Source of the DNA: Nitratireductor pacificus pht-3B
Lineage (GTDB): Bacteria > Pseudomonadota > Alphaproteobacteria > Rhizobiales > Rhizobiaceae
DNA length: 64,000 nt
NCBI RefSeq assembly: GCF_000300335.1
Contig: NZ_AMRM01000012.1
Location: 62,001 to 126,000 of the forward strand
Direction: 5' to 3'
Both the position numbers and the translations under genes were made by a program. Of this stretch, positions 25,700-34,194 are shown one piece after another. Under the pieces are notes generated by a model. The model did no database searches, was not told the DNA's origin, and worked only from the letters and a program-made list of their open reading frames with translations. Positions within the stretch are counted from its first letter, which is position 1. Each line of letters starts with the position of its first letter.

Positions 25700-26740
25700 T
25701 CAGCGATCCGACCAGTCGTCCGCATAGTCTTCCATGACGATGGCCACGGCGTCGCCACGCGCCACGCGTCCCGGCCCTGCGCCGAACCAGACAATGCCAT
25801 CCTTCGCATAGGTCAGCACAAGCGGTTCGGAATCGACATCCTCGATGAAATGCAGATACCCCGCGACCTGCCCGGCGCGCACCTCCTCGCCGACATAATG
25901 GGTCGGCTCGAACAGCCCGGCGCGCGGCGAGAAGACATATGATAGGGGATCGCGCACCATCATGTGCCGGGTCGCTGCCGCCCCATCGCGCTGCGCCGTG
26001 TCCGGCTCCCCCTCGATGACGCCCATATGCTTCAGGATGTTGTCGATGCCGCGCCGGCCGATCCGAACGCCCTCGATGTTCACCCGGCCCCAGCCGCCAA
26101 GCTCGGTCCCCAGCGAAACGATGCCGCGTCGCTCGACGCAGGAAGTGAAGGTGGAATCCTCGTCGACACCGCCGAAGACGACATTGAACGGCGCGCCGAA
26201 GGCGGCAGCGGCGGCAAGCGTCTTCTCGCGGATTTTCGGGTCGGCGACGTGGTGCATGTTGGTCGAGAGCGCCGAATCGAAGGAATGGCCGGCCGTATGC
26301 ATGTCGACCGAGATATCTGCCATCGGCAGGATCACGCTGTCGAGGAAGTGGGCCAGCATCTGGCTGAACGTTCCCTTCGGATTGCCCGGGAAGCACCGAT
26401 TGATGTCCCAGCCATCGATCGGCGACAGGCGCGTATCGGACATGATCGCTGGGATGTTGACGGCCGGCATCATGATGACCCGTCCCTGAACCTCCTCCAC
26501 CTTCAGACTCCTGGCGAGCCGGGAGATGGCGATCGGCCCCTCATACTCGTCGCCGTGAACGCCGCCGGTCAGGAGCACCGTCGGGCCGCTCCCGTTCTTC
26601 ACGACGACGATCGGAATTTCGACCGTGCCCCAGCCAGAATTGTTGCGCGACAATGGCGCACGCGCATAGCCCGCCTGCCTGCCATTCTTGTCGAAGTCGA
26701 TGGTGCAGACGATCCGGCTCCGGGCCGCTGTGTCGCTCAT
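25700..26740 (-). CDS. Succinylglutamate desuccinylase/aspartoacylase (AstE/AspA-like) deacylase
   Basis: A 346-residue zinc carboxypeptidase-fold deacylase. The zinc motif HGDEYEG in LLTGGVHGDEYEGPIAI supplies His and Glu; the third ligand is the His in ISVDMHTAGHSF. The C-terminal region (YVGEEVRAGQVAGYLHF) is the biotinyl-like tail seen in DUF2817/AstE relatives. The start at 26740 (MSDTAARSRIVC) has GAGAGGAA seven bases upstream. It is the first gene of the leftward operon and lies 28 bases from the operator at 26769. Such enzymes remove N-acyl groups from amino acids, so it may release the sugar acid or amine from an imported conjugate. Confidence 0.87.
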   Translation of the reverse strand: MSDTAARSRIVCTIDFDKNGRQAGYARAPLSRNNSGWGTVEIPIVVVKNGSGPTVLLTGGVHGDEYEGPIAISRLARSLKVEEVQGRVIMMPAVNIPAIMSDTRLSPIDGWDINRCFPGNPKGTFSQMLAHFLDSVILPMADISVDMHTAGHSFDSALSTNMHHVADPKIREKTLAAAAAFGAPFNVVFGGVDEDSTFTSCVERRGIVSLGTELGGWGRVNIEGVRIGRRGIDNILKHMGVIEGEPDTAQRDGAAATRHMMVRDPLSYVFSPRAGLFEPTHYVGEEVRAGQVAGYLHFIEDVDSEPLVLTYAKDGIVWFGAGPGRVARGDAVAIVMEDYADDWSDR

Positions 26741-26768
26741 GTCATGGTTCCTCTCAGAAGAAGCTTGT

Positions 26769-26788
26769 TTCGTATGATTGTATACTAT
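26769..26788. promoter_or_regulatory. GntR operator copy 2, in the deacylase/dehydratase divergent promoter
   Basis: TTCGTATGATTGTATACTAT matches the operator copy at 34139 at 16 of 20 positions and keeps the core GTAT-N5-GTATAC. It lies between the leftward deacylase-M81-dehydratase operon (start 26740) and the rightward dehydratase-SDR-hydrolase operon (start 26849), where one bound dimer could control both. Confidence 0.65.
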
Positions 26789-26848
26789 ATTGATGACTGT
26801 CAAGACGCCTCCCGGCGCTCGATCGGCAAATTCTTCCTGGAGTAGACC

Positions 26849-28048
26849 ATGCATTCGCCCACCGACAGGCCTTCCCCCCGGCAGGATCAGGCGGCCCTGT
26901 CTCCGCTGCGCATCACCGCGGTCCGTGTCGCGTCACTCCAGGGGGAGAGTCCGCAAGGCGGGTGGAGCAGTGAGATCGCGGCGGAAGATTCCGTACATGC
27001 TTTGGTGGCTGTCCATACCGATGCCGGCATTTCGGGGTATGGCAGCGTCTTCACCAATGGCCGCCTTGTCGAGGCCGCCATTGACGTGCTGATGCCGCAT
27101 CTCATCGGCGCGAACGCGCTGGAGCCGGAGCGCCTTAGCGAAACGCTGCACCAGAACACCTTCTGGATGGGGCGCGGCGGCACGCTGACCCATGCAATCA
27201 GCGGCATCGACATCGCCCTCTGGGACATATTGGGCAAGGCCACAGGCCTTTCCGTCGGACGGCTTCTCGGCGGCCGCTACCGCGACCGGGTGCAGCCCTA
27301 CTGCTCGCTCCTCATGGACGAGCCGGCCCGCATGGGCGACGTGATCGCCCCGCACCGCGACCAGGGATTCCGCGCTTTCAAGATCGGCTGGGGTCCGTTC
27401 GGCCGCCGCGATGACCCGAAGCTCGACGAGGCGATCGTCCGCGCGGCCCGCGAGGCTGCCGGCGAAGATGCGCGCCTGTTCGTCGATGCCGGCGCCAGCG
27501 ACGCCTTTTGGCCGAACGGGCTGAAATGGGCGCTCAACACCGCGCATATGCTGAAGGACTACGGCGTCGGCTGGTTCGAGGAAGCGCTGCGGCCGGACGC
27601 GCTCGACGATTTCGTCGCGCTGCGCAAGGCAAGTCCAGTCCCCATCGCCGGCGGTGAAGTGCTGACGCGCCGGCAGTCCTACACACCCTGGCTGGTGCAG
27701 GGCGCGCTCGACATCGTGCAGCCGGACGTCACAAAGGTCGGCGGAATCAGCGAGCAGCGGCGCATCGCCTGGATGGCGCAGGAATTCGGCATCCGCTACA
27801 TCGGCCATGGCTGGAACACCGCCCTTGGCCTGGCCGCAGACCTCCAGCTCGCCTCGGCGATCTTCGATTGCGACCTCGTCGAGTATATCGGCGGCAGCGC
27901 CTATGTGGACCGGCTGGCAAGCGAACCCTTCCGGCTCGACGGCGACGGCTTCCTTGCCATCCCCGACCGGCCCGGCCTCGGCATCGATCTCGATCCTGAT
28001 CACGTTGCCCGTTACGCACCCGGCGCTGCCCGCTTCTTCACCGGCTGA
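26849..28048 (+). CDS. Enolase superfamily sugar-acid dehydratase
   Basis: A 399-residue mandelate racemase/muconate lactonizing enzyme family protein, probably dehydrating an aldonic acid to its 2-keto-3-deoxy form. The metal ligands appear as the Asp in FVDAGASDAF, the Glu in WFEEALRPD and the Glu in IAGGEVLTRR; the His of YIGHGWNTAL is a candidate acid/base. The Lys-x-Lys site reads FRAFKIGWGPFG, with only the second lysine kept. It is the first gene of a rightward operon with an SDR dehydrogenase and a FAH hydrolase, the order expected for the non-phosphorylating fuconate/rhamnonate route. GGAG precedes the ATG. Confidence 0.88.
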   Translation: MHSPTDRPSPRQDQAALSPLRITAVRVASLQGESPQGGWSSEIAAEDSVHALVAVHTDAGISGYGSVFTNGRLVEAAIDVLMPHLIGANALEPERLSETLHQNTFWMGRGGTLTHAISGIDIALWDILGKATGLSVGRLLGGRYRDRVQPYCSLLMDEPARMGDVIAPHRDQGFRAFKIGWGPFGRRDDPKLDEAIVRAAREAAGEDARLFVDAGASDAFWPNGLKWALNTAHMLKDYGVGWFEEALRPDALDDFVALRKASPVPIAGGEVLTRRQSYTPWLVQGALDIVQPDVTKVGGISEQRRIAWMAQEFGIRYIGHGWNTALGLAADLQLASAIFDCDLVEYIGGSAYVDRLASEPFRLDGDGFLAIPDRPGLGIDLDPDHVARYAPGAARFFTG

Positions 28049-28097
28049 GCAGCGGACCGCGTCCGCCGCGCCCATCAATCACAGACAGGAGAGGACA

Positions 28098-28844
28098 ATG
28101 AACGAGATCGATCTCAAGGGCCGCAATGCTGTCGTGACCGGAGGCGCGCAGGGAATCGGGCGCGCCGTCACCGAACGCCTGATCGCCTCGGGCGCAACGG
28201 TCTTGATCTGGGACCGCGATGCCGCGCTCGGCGAGGCCGCAGCCGCAGAGCTGGGCGATGCCGCGCATTTCCAGCCCGTCGACCAGACGGATTTCGCAGC
28301 GATAGAAGCGGCGGCACGGGATGCGGAGAAGACACTCGGCGGCATCGACATTCTGGTCGCCAATGCCGGCATTGCCGGAGCCAACGCCACGGTGGCTGAC
28401 TATCCGGTCGACGAATGGCACCGCATCGTCGACATCAACCTCAACGGCGTCTTCCATTGCTGCAAGGCGGTGGTGCCGGGGATGATCGCCCGCAACTATG
28501 GGCGCATCGTCAACGTCGCCTCCATCGCGGGCAAGGAGGGCAACCCCAACGCGGCAGCCTATTCGGCCTCCAAGGCCGGCGTCATGGCGCTCACCAAATC
28601 GCTCGGCAAGGAGCTGGCGGACCGGAACATCGCGGTCAACTGCGTGACGCCCGCCGCCGCCCGCACCCGGATCTTCGACCAGATGTCGCAGCAGCATATC
28701 GACTATATGCTGGCCAAGATCCCACGCGGACGGTTCCTCGAAGTCGGCGAAGCCGCCGCGATGATCGCCTGGTTGGTCAGCGAGGAAAACAGCTTCACCA
28801 CCGGCGCGGTCTTCGACCTTTCCGGCGGCCGGGCAACTTATTGA
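28098..28844 (+). CDS. SDR oxidoreductase, probable 2-keto-3-deoxy-sugar-acid 4-dehydrogenase
   Basis: A 248-residue classical short-chain dehydrogenase. The cofactor motif is GGAQGIGRAV, with an acidic residue after beta-2 (LIWDRD) favouring NAD+. NAGIAG, the catalytic Ser in VNVASIAG and the Tyr-x3-Lys in AAYSASKAG are all present. The C-terminus ...FTTGAVFDLSGGRATY resembles enzymes that oxidise C4 of 2-keto-3-deoxy-L-rhamnonate or -fuconate. It lies between a dehydratase and a 2,4-diketo-3-deoxy-acid hydrolase, exactly the step needed. The precise sugar is not determined. Confidence 0.88.
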   Translation: MNEIDLKGRNAVVTGGAQGIGRAVTERLIASGATVLIWDRDAALGEAAAAELGDAAHFQPVDQTDFAAIEAAARDAEKTLGGIDILVANAGIAGANATVADYPVDEWHRIVDINLNGVFHCCKAVVPGMIARNYGRIVNVASIAGKEGNPNAAAYSASKAGVMALTKSLGKELADRNIAVNCVTPAAARTRIFDQMSQQHIDYMLAKIPRGRFLEVGEAAAMIAWLVSEENSFTTGAVFDLSGGRATY

Positions 28845-28859
28845 ACGAAGGGAGATCTC

Positions 28860-29705
28860 ATGAAACTGCTGCGCCTCGGCGAGCCGGGCCTGGAACGCCC
28901 GGCCTTGCTTCACAATGACGGGACGCTCCGCGATCTTTCAGGCACGGTCGCCGACATCGCCGGCGCTGCGCTCACGCCGGAGGGGATCGACGCCCTGCGG
29001 TCGGTCGATCCGGAGAGCCTGCCCGTCATCGATGGCGCGCGACGCTACGGTCCCTGCGTCGGCCAGGTCGGCAAGTTCATCTGCATCGGCCTGAACTACG
29101 CCGATCACGCCGCCGAGGCCGGCCAGCCGGTTCCCGCCGAGCCGGTCATCTTCATGAAGGCGACGAGCGCGATCTGTGGCCCGGACGACACGGTTCTGAT
29201 CCCGCGCGGATCGGAGAAGACCGACTGGGAGGTCGAACTCGGCGTCGTGATCGGCAAGCCGGGGAAATACATTGCCGAACAGGATGCGCTGTCACACGTT
29301 GCCGGCTACTGCGTCGTCAACGACGTTTCCGAGCGCGCATTCCAGCTCGAGCGGGGCGGCACCTGGGACAAGGGCAAGGGCTCCGACACCTTTGGCCCGA
29401 TCGGCCCGTGGCTCGTAACGACGGACGAGATCGCCGATCCGCAGGATCTTAGCATGTGGCTTGAGGTCGACGGCGAGCGCCTGCAGGACGGCTCGACGCG
29501 GACGATGGTCTTCGGCGTCGCCGAGCTGGTCAGCTATGTCAGCCGTTTCATGAGCCTGCAGAGCGGCGACATCATCTCCACCGGCACGCCGCCCGGCGTC
29601 GGCATGGGCCAAAAGCCGCCGCGCTATCTGAAACCGGGTCAGACCATGCGCCTCGGCATCGAGGGGCTTGGCGAACAGACACAGGCAGTCGCCGCCGACC
29701 TTTGA
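28860..29705 (+). CDS. FAH-family 2,4-diketo-3-deoxy-L-fuconate/rhamnonate hydrolase-like enzyme
   Basis: A 281-residue fumarylacetoacetate-hydrolase-family protein. Hallmarks are KFICIGLNYADHAAEAGQPVP, EPVIFMKATSAICGPDD, the metal-binding TDWEVELGVVIGK and the C-terminal STGTPPGVGMGQKPPRYLK. Members of this subgroup hydrolyse 2,4-diketo-3-deoxy-L-fuconate or -rhamnonate to pyruvate and a hydroxy acid. It follows the SDR by 15 bases and closes the catabolic operon. A hairpin (29727-29748) separates it from the convergent SDR gene. The assignment to the LRA6-like group is by resemblance plus context. Confidence 0.88.
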   Translation: MKLLRLGEPGLERPALLHNDGTLRDLSGTVADIAGAALTPEGIDALRSVDPESLPVIDGARRYGPCVGQVGKFICIGLNYADHAAEAGQPVPAEPVIFMKATSAICGPDDTVLIPRGSEKTDWEVELGVVIGKPGKYIAEQDALSHVAGYCVVNDVSERAFQLERGGTWDKGKGSDTFGPIGPWLVTTDEIADPQDLSMWLEVDGERLQDGSTRTMVFGVAELVSYVSRFMSLQSGDIISTGTPPGVGMGQKPPRYLKPGQTMRLGIEGLGEQTQAVAADL

Positions 29706-29726
29706 AACGGCGAACGGGAAAGGGGA

Positions 29727-29748
29727 TCGCCGCCCGACCGGGCGGCGA
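29727..29748. terminator. Hairpin between convergent genes
   Basis: TCGCCGCCC-GACC-GGGCGGCGA forms a 9-bp GC stem between the 3' ends of the FAH gene and the convergent SDR gene. There is no T-run on either strand, so it is at best a weak or factor-dependent bidirectional terminator or an RNA-end stabiliser. Confidence 0.45.
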
Positions 29749-29756
29749 CCTTGACC

Positions 29757-30497
29757 CTAGATCGACCACCCGCCATCGATGGCATAGGCCTGTCCGGTGG
29801 TGTAGGTGGCACCGGCCAGATGCACCGCAAGGGCTGCGATCTCTTCCGGCGTTCCAAGACGCCCCATCGGCTGGCGGGCGATGAAGGCCTGCCGCGCCGC
29901 CTCATAGTTGCCCTGGGCGCGCATGCGCTCCTGCAGTGAGGGGCTTTCCACCGTGCCCGGGCAGATCGCATTGCATCGAATGCCGCGTGTCACATAATCG
30001 GCTGCAACCGCCTTGGTGAGGCCGATGACCGCCGCCTTGGTGGTGCCGTAGACGAAACGGTTGGCCGCTCCCTTCAGGCTCGACACCACGGACGCCATGT
30101 TGATGATGCAGCCATCCCCATGCTCGAGCATGGCGGGCAGGAAGGCGCGGATCGTGCGCACCATTCCCTTCACGTTCAGGTCGAAGGCACGGTCGAGATC
30201 GCCATCCGCCATGTCGAGGATCGAGCCCGAATGTACCATCCCCGCGCAGTTGAACAGCACGTCGATGCGACCGGCCTCGCGCGCCGCGCCTGCGACGGAC
30301 GCATCGTCCAGCACATCGAGACGGCGCGTGGCGATGCCGCCTTCCGCAGCCAGACCGCCGAGCAAGGTTTCGTCGATGTCGGTTGCCGTCACCGAGGCGC
30401 CGGCCCGGGCAAAGGCCAGCGCGCTGGCGCGTCCGATCCCCTGTCCGGCGGCGGTGACGAACACACGCTTGCCCTTGAGTGGCTGGTCCATGGTCAT
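29757..30497 (-). CDS. SDR oxidoreductase, 2-keto-3-deoxy-L-fuconate dehydrogenase-like
   Basis: A short-chain dehydrogenase of about 246 residues, different from the one at 28098. Cofactor motif TAAGQGIGRAS, acidic residue in TATDID (NAD+), NCAGM, the catalytic Ser in INMASVVSS and YGTTKAAVIGLTK are visible. The stretch RCNAICPGTVESPSLQERM is characteristic of the BDH2/2-keto-3-deoxy-L-fuconate dehydrogenase group. GGAG precedes the two possible starts at 30497 and 30491. It follows the permease genes by 16 bases, so it is the last gene of the binding-protein/permease operon, tying import to sugar-acid oxidation. Confidence 0.87.
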   Translation of the reverse strand: MTMDQPLKGKRVFVTAAGQGIGRASALAFARAGASVTATDIDETLLGGLAAEGGIATRRLDVLDDASVAGAAREAGRIDVLFNCAGMVHSGSILDMADGDLDRAFDLNVKGMVRTIRAFLPAMLEHGDGCIINMASVVSSLKGAANRFVYGTTKAAVIGLTKAVAADYVTRGIRCNAICPGTVESPSLQERMRAQGNYEAARQAFIARQPMGRLGTPEEIAALAVHLAGATYTTGQAYAIDGGWSI

Positions 30498-30513
30498 GTT
30501 CTCCAGAGTCTGT

Positions 30514-31428
30514 TCAACCTGCACCGCGCTCGGCGGCAAGGCGTGGGTCCGTCACATCCCGCAGGCCGTCGCCCATCAAGTTGAGGCCGAGCACGGCGGC
30601 GGCGATGGCGATGCCGGGGAAGAAGGCAATCCAGCTCGCGTCCTGCAGATAGTTGCGCCCCTCTGCGATGATGTTGCCGAGCGAGGGTGCCGGCGGCGGC
30701 GGGCCGACCCCGAGGAAGCTCAGGATCGCCTCGGCCAGGATCGATACGGCGAACACGAAGGTGAGCTGCACGATCAGCGGCGACAGCGCGTTGGCCAGGA
30801 TATAGCGGAAGATGATGCGCGCATGGCCGGCGCCCACCGCCATCGCAGCCTCCACGTAGGGAAGCTCACGGATCACGAGCACGCTGGAGCGCACCACGCG
30901 GGCCGTGCGCGGCGTGAAGGTGATGGTGAGCGCGATCACCGCGTTCATCGTCGACGGTCCGAGTGCCGCGGCCAGCGCGATCGCGAGGAGCACGCCGGGA
31001 AACGCCATCAGCCCGTCCATGATGCGCATCAGCACATTGTCGAGCCAGCGCACATAGCCTGCCAGCATCCCGAGGAAGACGCCGAGAATGCCGGTCATCA
31101 CCACGACGGAAATGCCGATGCCGAGCGATACCCGGGTCCCGTGGATGACGCGGCTCATGATGTCACGGCCGAAACCGTCGGTTCCGAACCAGTGCGCCAT
31201 GGAGGGCGGCGCCAGGAGGCTGCGATAATCGTTCTTGTTGGGATCGTAGGGCGCGATCAGGTCGGCGAAGACGGCCAGCAGCACGATCACGAAGAAAAGG
31301 GCGAAGCCGACCTGGAAGGAGCGGTGTCTGGCGAGACGGCGTCCGAACAGCATCCAGCCGCGCCGGCGCGCCCGGGCAATCTCCTGCCGCAGGATTGCGG
31401 CGTTGTCGGCATTTGCTTCAACGGCCAT
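30514..31428 (-). CDS. ABC transporter permease (DppC-like)
   Basis: A permease of about 304 residues. After a polar N-terminus comes the OppC N-domain (GRRLARHRSFQVGFALFF), then SMAHWFGTDGFGRDIMSRVIHG, the EAA loop (LPYVEAAMAVGAGHARIIFRYILANALSPLIVQ) and the DppC-type end AVLGLNLMGDGLRDVTDPRL. The start at 31428 has GAGAG upstream and overlaps the previous permease gene by 11 bases. Its ATPases are not adjacent but are encoded at 20.9-22.9 kb in the same locus. Confidence 0.92.
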   Translation of the reverse strand: MAVEANADNAAILRQEIARARRRGWMLFGRRLARHRSFQVGFALFFVIVLLAVFADLIAPYDPNKNDYRSLLAPPSMAHWFGTDGFGRDIMSRVIHGTRVSLGIGISVVVMTGILGVFLGMLAGYVRWLDNVLMRIMDGLMAFPGVLLAIALAAALGPSTMNAVIALTITFTPRTARVVRSSVLVIRELPYVEAAMAVGAGHARIIFRYILANALSPLIVQLTFVFAVSILAEAILSFLGVGPPPPAPSLGNIIAEGRNYLQDASWIAFFPGIAIAAAVLGLNLMGDGLRDVTDPRLAAERGAG

Positions 31429-32365
31429 CACGCACTCTCGGATCAAGCCAACCATAGGCGAGGTCGACCAGGATATTGACGAAGACGAATGTGGCGGCGG
31501 TGATCAGCAGGCCACCCTGGATGATCGGGTAGTCGCGGCGCTGGATCGCGCCGATGATCAGGCGCCCGACGCCCGGCAGCGAAAAGACGGATTCGATGAC
31601 CACCGCCCCGCCGAGAAGCACACCGGTCATCACCCCCACCACCGTGACGATGGGCACCAGCGCATTGCGCAGCGCATGCTTGAAGATGACCGTATGGCGG
31701 CGCATGCCCTTGGCGCGCGCGGTGCGGATATAGTCCTGGCTCATCACTTCGAGCATCGACGAGCGGGTCATTCGAGCCACGACACCCATCTGGGTGATGG
31801 CCAGCGCCAGCGCCGGCAGCGTCATCGAGCGCGCCCAGCCGATCAGGCTCTCGCTGGCCGGCACATAGCCGCCCGTCGGCAGCCAGCCGAGTCCGACGGC
31901 AAAGACGGAGATCAGGATCAGTGCGAACCAGAAGTCGGGGATCGACAGTCCGAACAGGGCGATCGACATCGATCCCTGGTCGAGCCAGCTGTCATGCTTG
32001 ATCGCCGCCAGGATGCCCAGCAGAACGCCGAGCATCACCGCGAGCACGAGCGCGATCGCCGCCAGCGACAGCGTGATCGGCAGCCTTTCGAGAACCGCTT
32101 CGGTGACGGATTTGTTGAGCAGGTAGGATTGGCCGAGATCTCCCTGCAGCAGCCGCCCGTACCAGCGCACCGCCTGCTCGACCATGGGCCGGTCCAGGCC
32201 AAGCCTCTCACGGATTTCGGCGCGCTGCGCTTCCGTGGAGTCGCTGCCGGCGATCTCCGCCGTGACATCGCCCGGCACGATGGCGATGATGACGAAGCTG
32301 ACAAGCGAGACGACAAACAGCACCGGCAGAGCGCTCAAGAGACGTCGAGCCAGAAACCCAATCAA
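31418..32365 (-). CDS. ABC transporter permease (DppB-like)
   Basis: A 315-residue permease. The N-terminus MIGFLARRLLSALPVLFVVSLVSFVIIAIVPGD, the loop RERLGLDRPMVEQAVRWYGRLLQGDLGQSY and the EAA segment (DYIRTARAKGMRRHTVIFKHALRNALVPIVT) identify the DppB group. It overlaps the following permease by 11 bases. About 109 bases containing a strong hairpin separate it from the binding-protein gene upstream. Confidence 0.92.
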   Translation of the reverse strand: MIGFLARRLLSALPVLFVVSLVSFVIIAIVPGDVTAEIAGSDSTEAQRAEIRERLGLDRPMVEQAVRWYGRLLQGDLGQSYLLNKSVTEAVLERLPITLSLAAIALVLAVMLGVLLGILAAIKHDSWLDQGSMSIALFGLSIPDFWFALILISVFAVGLGWLPTGGYVPASESLIGWARSMTLPALALAITQMGVVARMTRSSMLEVMSQDYIRTARAKGMRRHTVIFKHALRNALVPIVTVVGVMTGVLLGGAVVIESVFSLPGVGRLIIGAIQRRDYPIIQGGLLITAATFVFVNILVDLAYGWLDPRVRDGR

Positions 32366-32430
32366 TATTCATGCTCCGGTAGGGCAGCCCCCGCACGTGC
32401 GGCGGGCCGGATTTCAGCCTGCGGGTGGCG

Positions 32431-32462
32431 ATCCGGGGATGGTGCGATGTCCCTCCCCGGAT
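32431..32462 (-). other. Intercistronic hairpin after the binding-protein gene
   Basis: ATCCGGGGA and TCCCCGGAT form a perfect 9-bp stem with a 14-nt loop 12 bases after the binding-protein stop. A second GC palindrome (CCGCACGTGCGG, 32391-32402) lies before the permease start. There is no T-run. As at 158 and 9915, it probably raises binding-protein output relative to the permeases. Confidence 0.5.
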
Positions 32463-32474
32463 GCTGTGAAGAGC

Positions 32475-34046
32475 CTACTCTTTTTCGATCCACACGTCAT
32501 AGACGCGCGGGAAGCGGAACGGCTTGAAACCCTTCACATCGGCGCGGGCAGCCTGCATCAGGCCGGTCTCGCCGACCTTGATGACGCCGAAGAACGCGTA
32601 GAGCCGCTTCTGGATCTCGGCGAACACCGCCTTGCGTCCCTCGACGCTGTCCGTCGCGATCAGCTCCTTGTAGAGCGCATCGAGCTGCTCGTCGTTGGCG
32701 CGGAAGTGCGGCGCCTCCCCGGTCAGGGTCGAGATCAGGGCAGCCGGTCCGAGATAGGGCTCGATACCCATCATCAGGGTCCAGCCGTTCCAGCCCTGAT
32801 CCTGCAGGCGGATGTTGAGTGCCGTCGGCCAGTCGACCTGGTTGATGACCGCGTTGATGCCGACCGCCTTCAGCTGCTCTCCGATCACCACGGCGGCCTT
32901 GCCATGCTCGGGAATGGTCGAGTCGGTCAGGATGGAGAACGGCTCGTTGTTGTAACCGGCCTCTTTCAGCAGCGCCTTGGCCCGGTCGGCATCGGCGAGA
33001 TTGTAGTACTCCTTGCCGACATCGCCCGCGTCATAGGTGGAACCTTCGTACATCCAGCCGTGATAGAGCTGGAACAGGCCCTCCGTGGCGATCGCCATGA
33101 CCTCCTCGTTGTTCAGGGCTACCTGCACCGCTTCGCGGAACTTCGGATTGTCTCCCGGCGCTTCCTTCATGTTGAAGATGAAGGTCAGGAACGCCCACGG
33201 CATGTTCTCGTAGATCTCGATGTTCTCGTTCGAGGCCAGGCGGCGCGCCGTCGGCACGGGAAGCTGCTCGAGCAACTGAACCTCGCCGGTTTCCAGCGCG
33301 GCAACGGCAGCGCCCGGCTCCGGAATGACCCGGAAGGTGACCGTGTCGAGATAGGCCGTCTTCTTGCCGCCGAATCCGTCGATGCCCTCAAAGGCTTCGT
33401 TGGCGCTGTAGTCCTCGAACCGCGCCAGCTTCACATGGCTGTCGGGAACGTACTCGACAAACTTGTACGGACCGGTGCCGATGAATTCGATCTCGTTGGG
33501 ACCCTTGGATGCTTCCTCGGCCGGAATGATGACGGCCGGCGCACGCGGCGAGGCAAAGGCCTCGAGGAAGGTCGGGGTCGCCTCCTTCAGTGTCAGGGTG
33601 ACTTCGTTGGGACCGGTGATCTCGATCTTCTCGACCGGCTTCAGCATGCTCTGCGTGGCGCCGTGCTTCACGTAGCGGTCGAGCGACGCTTTCACGTCCT
33701 CCGCCGTCATTTCCTTGCCGTTGTGAAACTTGACGCCCTGGCGCAGCGGGATGCGGTACGACTTGCCATCGGCAGAGATCTCGACGGATTCCGCGAGGAT
33801 CGGGATCGGCTGGATTTTCTCGCTGAAGCCGAACAATGGCTCGTAGATGTTCATCGTGATGTTGCGCGATGCCTGTGAAGAGGTCACCATCGCATCGAGA
33901 CTGGGCGGGTTCGAGCTCTGTACGACGACCAGGTCTCCACCCGCCGTCTGCGCCAGGGCTGTTGCCGACGACAATCCAAGGAACGCTGCAGCGGCCGCTG
34001 CCAGGCACATGTGCCTGGCTCTTCCCAGCCTACCGGTCTTTGCCAT
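32475..34046 (-). CDS. ABC transporter substrate-binding protein, family 5
   Basis: A 523-residue periplasmic protein with a signal peptide (MAKTGRLGRARHMCLAAAAAAF... ending SSATALA) and family-5 features: SVEISADGKSYRIPLRQGVKFHNGKEMTAEDVKASLDRY, GTGPYKFVEYVPDSHVKL and KFREAVQVALNNEEVM. GGGAG lies 7-8 bases before the ATG. It is the first gene of the leftward binding-protein-permease-SDR operon and diverges from gntR. Family-5 proteins bind peptides but also sugars and sugar acids, which fits the catabolic genes around it. Confidence 0.92.
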   Translation of the reverse strand: MAKTGRLGRARHMCLAAAAAAFLGLSSATALAQTAGGDLVVVQSSNPPSLDAMVTSSQASRNITMNIYEPLFGFSEKIQPIPILAESVEISADGKSYRIPLRQGVKFHNGKEMTAEDVKASLDRYVKHGATQSMLKPVEKIEITGPNEVTLTLKEATPTFLEAFASPRAPAVIIPAEEASKGPNEIEFIGTGPYKFVEYVPDSHVKLARFEDYSANEAFEGIDGFGGKKTAYLDTVTFRVIPEPGAAVAALETGEVQLLEQLPVPTARRLASNENIEIYENMPWAFLTFIFNMKEAPGDNPKFREAVQVALNNEEVMAIATEGLFQLYHGWMYEGSTYDAGDVGKEYYNLADADRAKALLKEAGYNNEPFSILTDSTIPEHGKAAVVIGEQLKAVGINAVINQVDWPTALNIRLQDQGWNGWTLMMGIEPYLGPAALISTLTGEAPHFRANDEQLDALYKELIATDSVEGRKAVFAEIQKRLYAFFGVIKVGETGLMQAARADVKGFKPFRFPRVYDVWIEKE

Positions 34047-34138
34047 TTTTCGTCTCCCTCTGTATGTGATCTTTTAGGCACTCAAGTGCAGACTACAGGC
34101 GTTTCCGAGCACAAACGGACATGCTGGACTTTGCACTT

Positions 34139-34158
34139 ATCGTATAATCGTATACGAT
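34139..34158. promoter_or_regulatory. GntR operator copy 3, gntR/binding-protein divergent promoter
   Basis: ATCGTATAATCGTATACGAT has the same 8-bp arms as the copy at 20896 and differs only in the spacer (ATCG versus ATAG). TTGCAC-N16-TACGAT overlaps it on the gntR side. It lies 37 bases before gntR and about 92 bases before the binding-protein gene, implying autoregulation plus control of the importer. Confidence 0.8.
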
Positions 34159-34194
34159 TTTACCGAGGCGATCAAGAACCGTGAGAACAGGAAA

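Noticed and set aside
23134-25737. An 867-codon open frame on the + strand across the enolase-family and M81 genes
   Set aside because: It is antisense to two well-supported genes, is compositionally biased and lacks a ribosome-binding site or recognisable domain.
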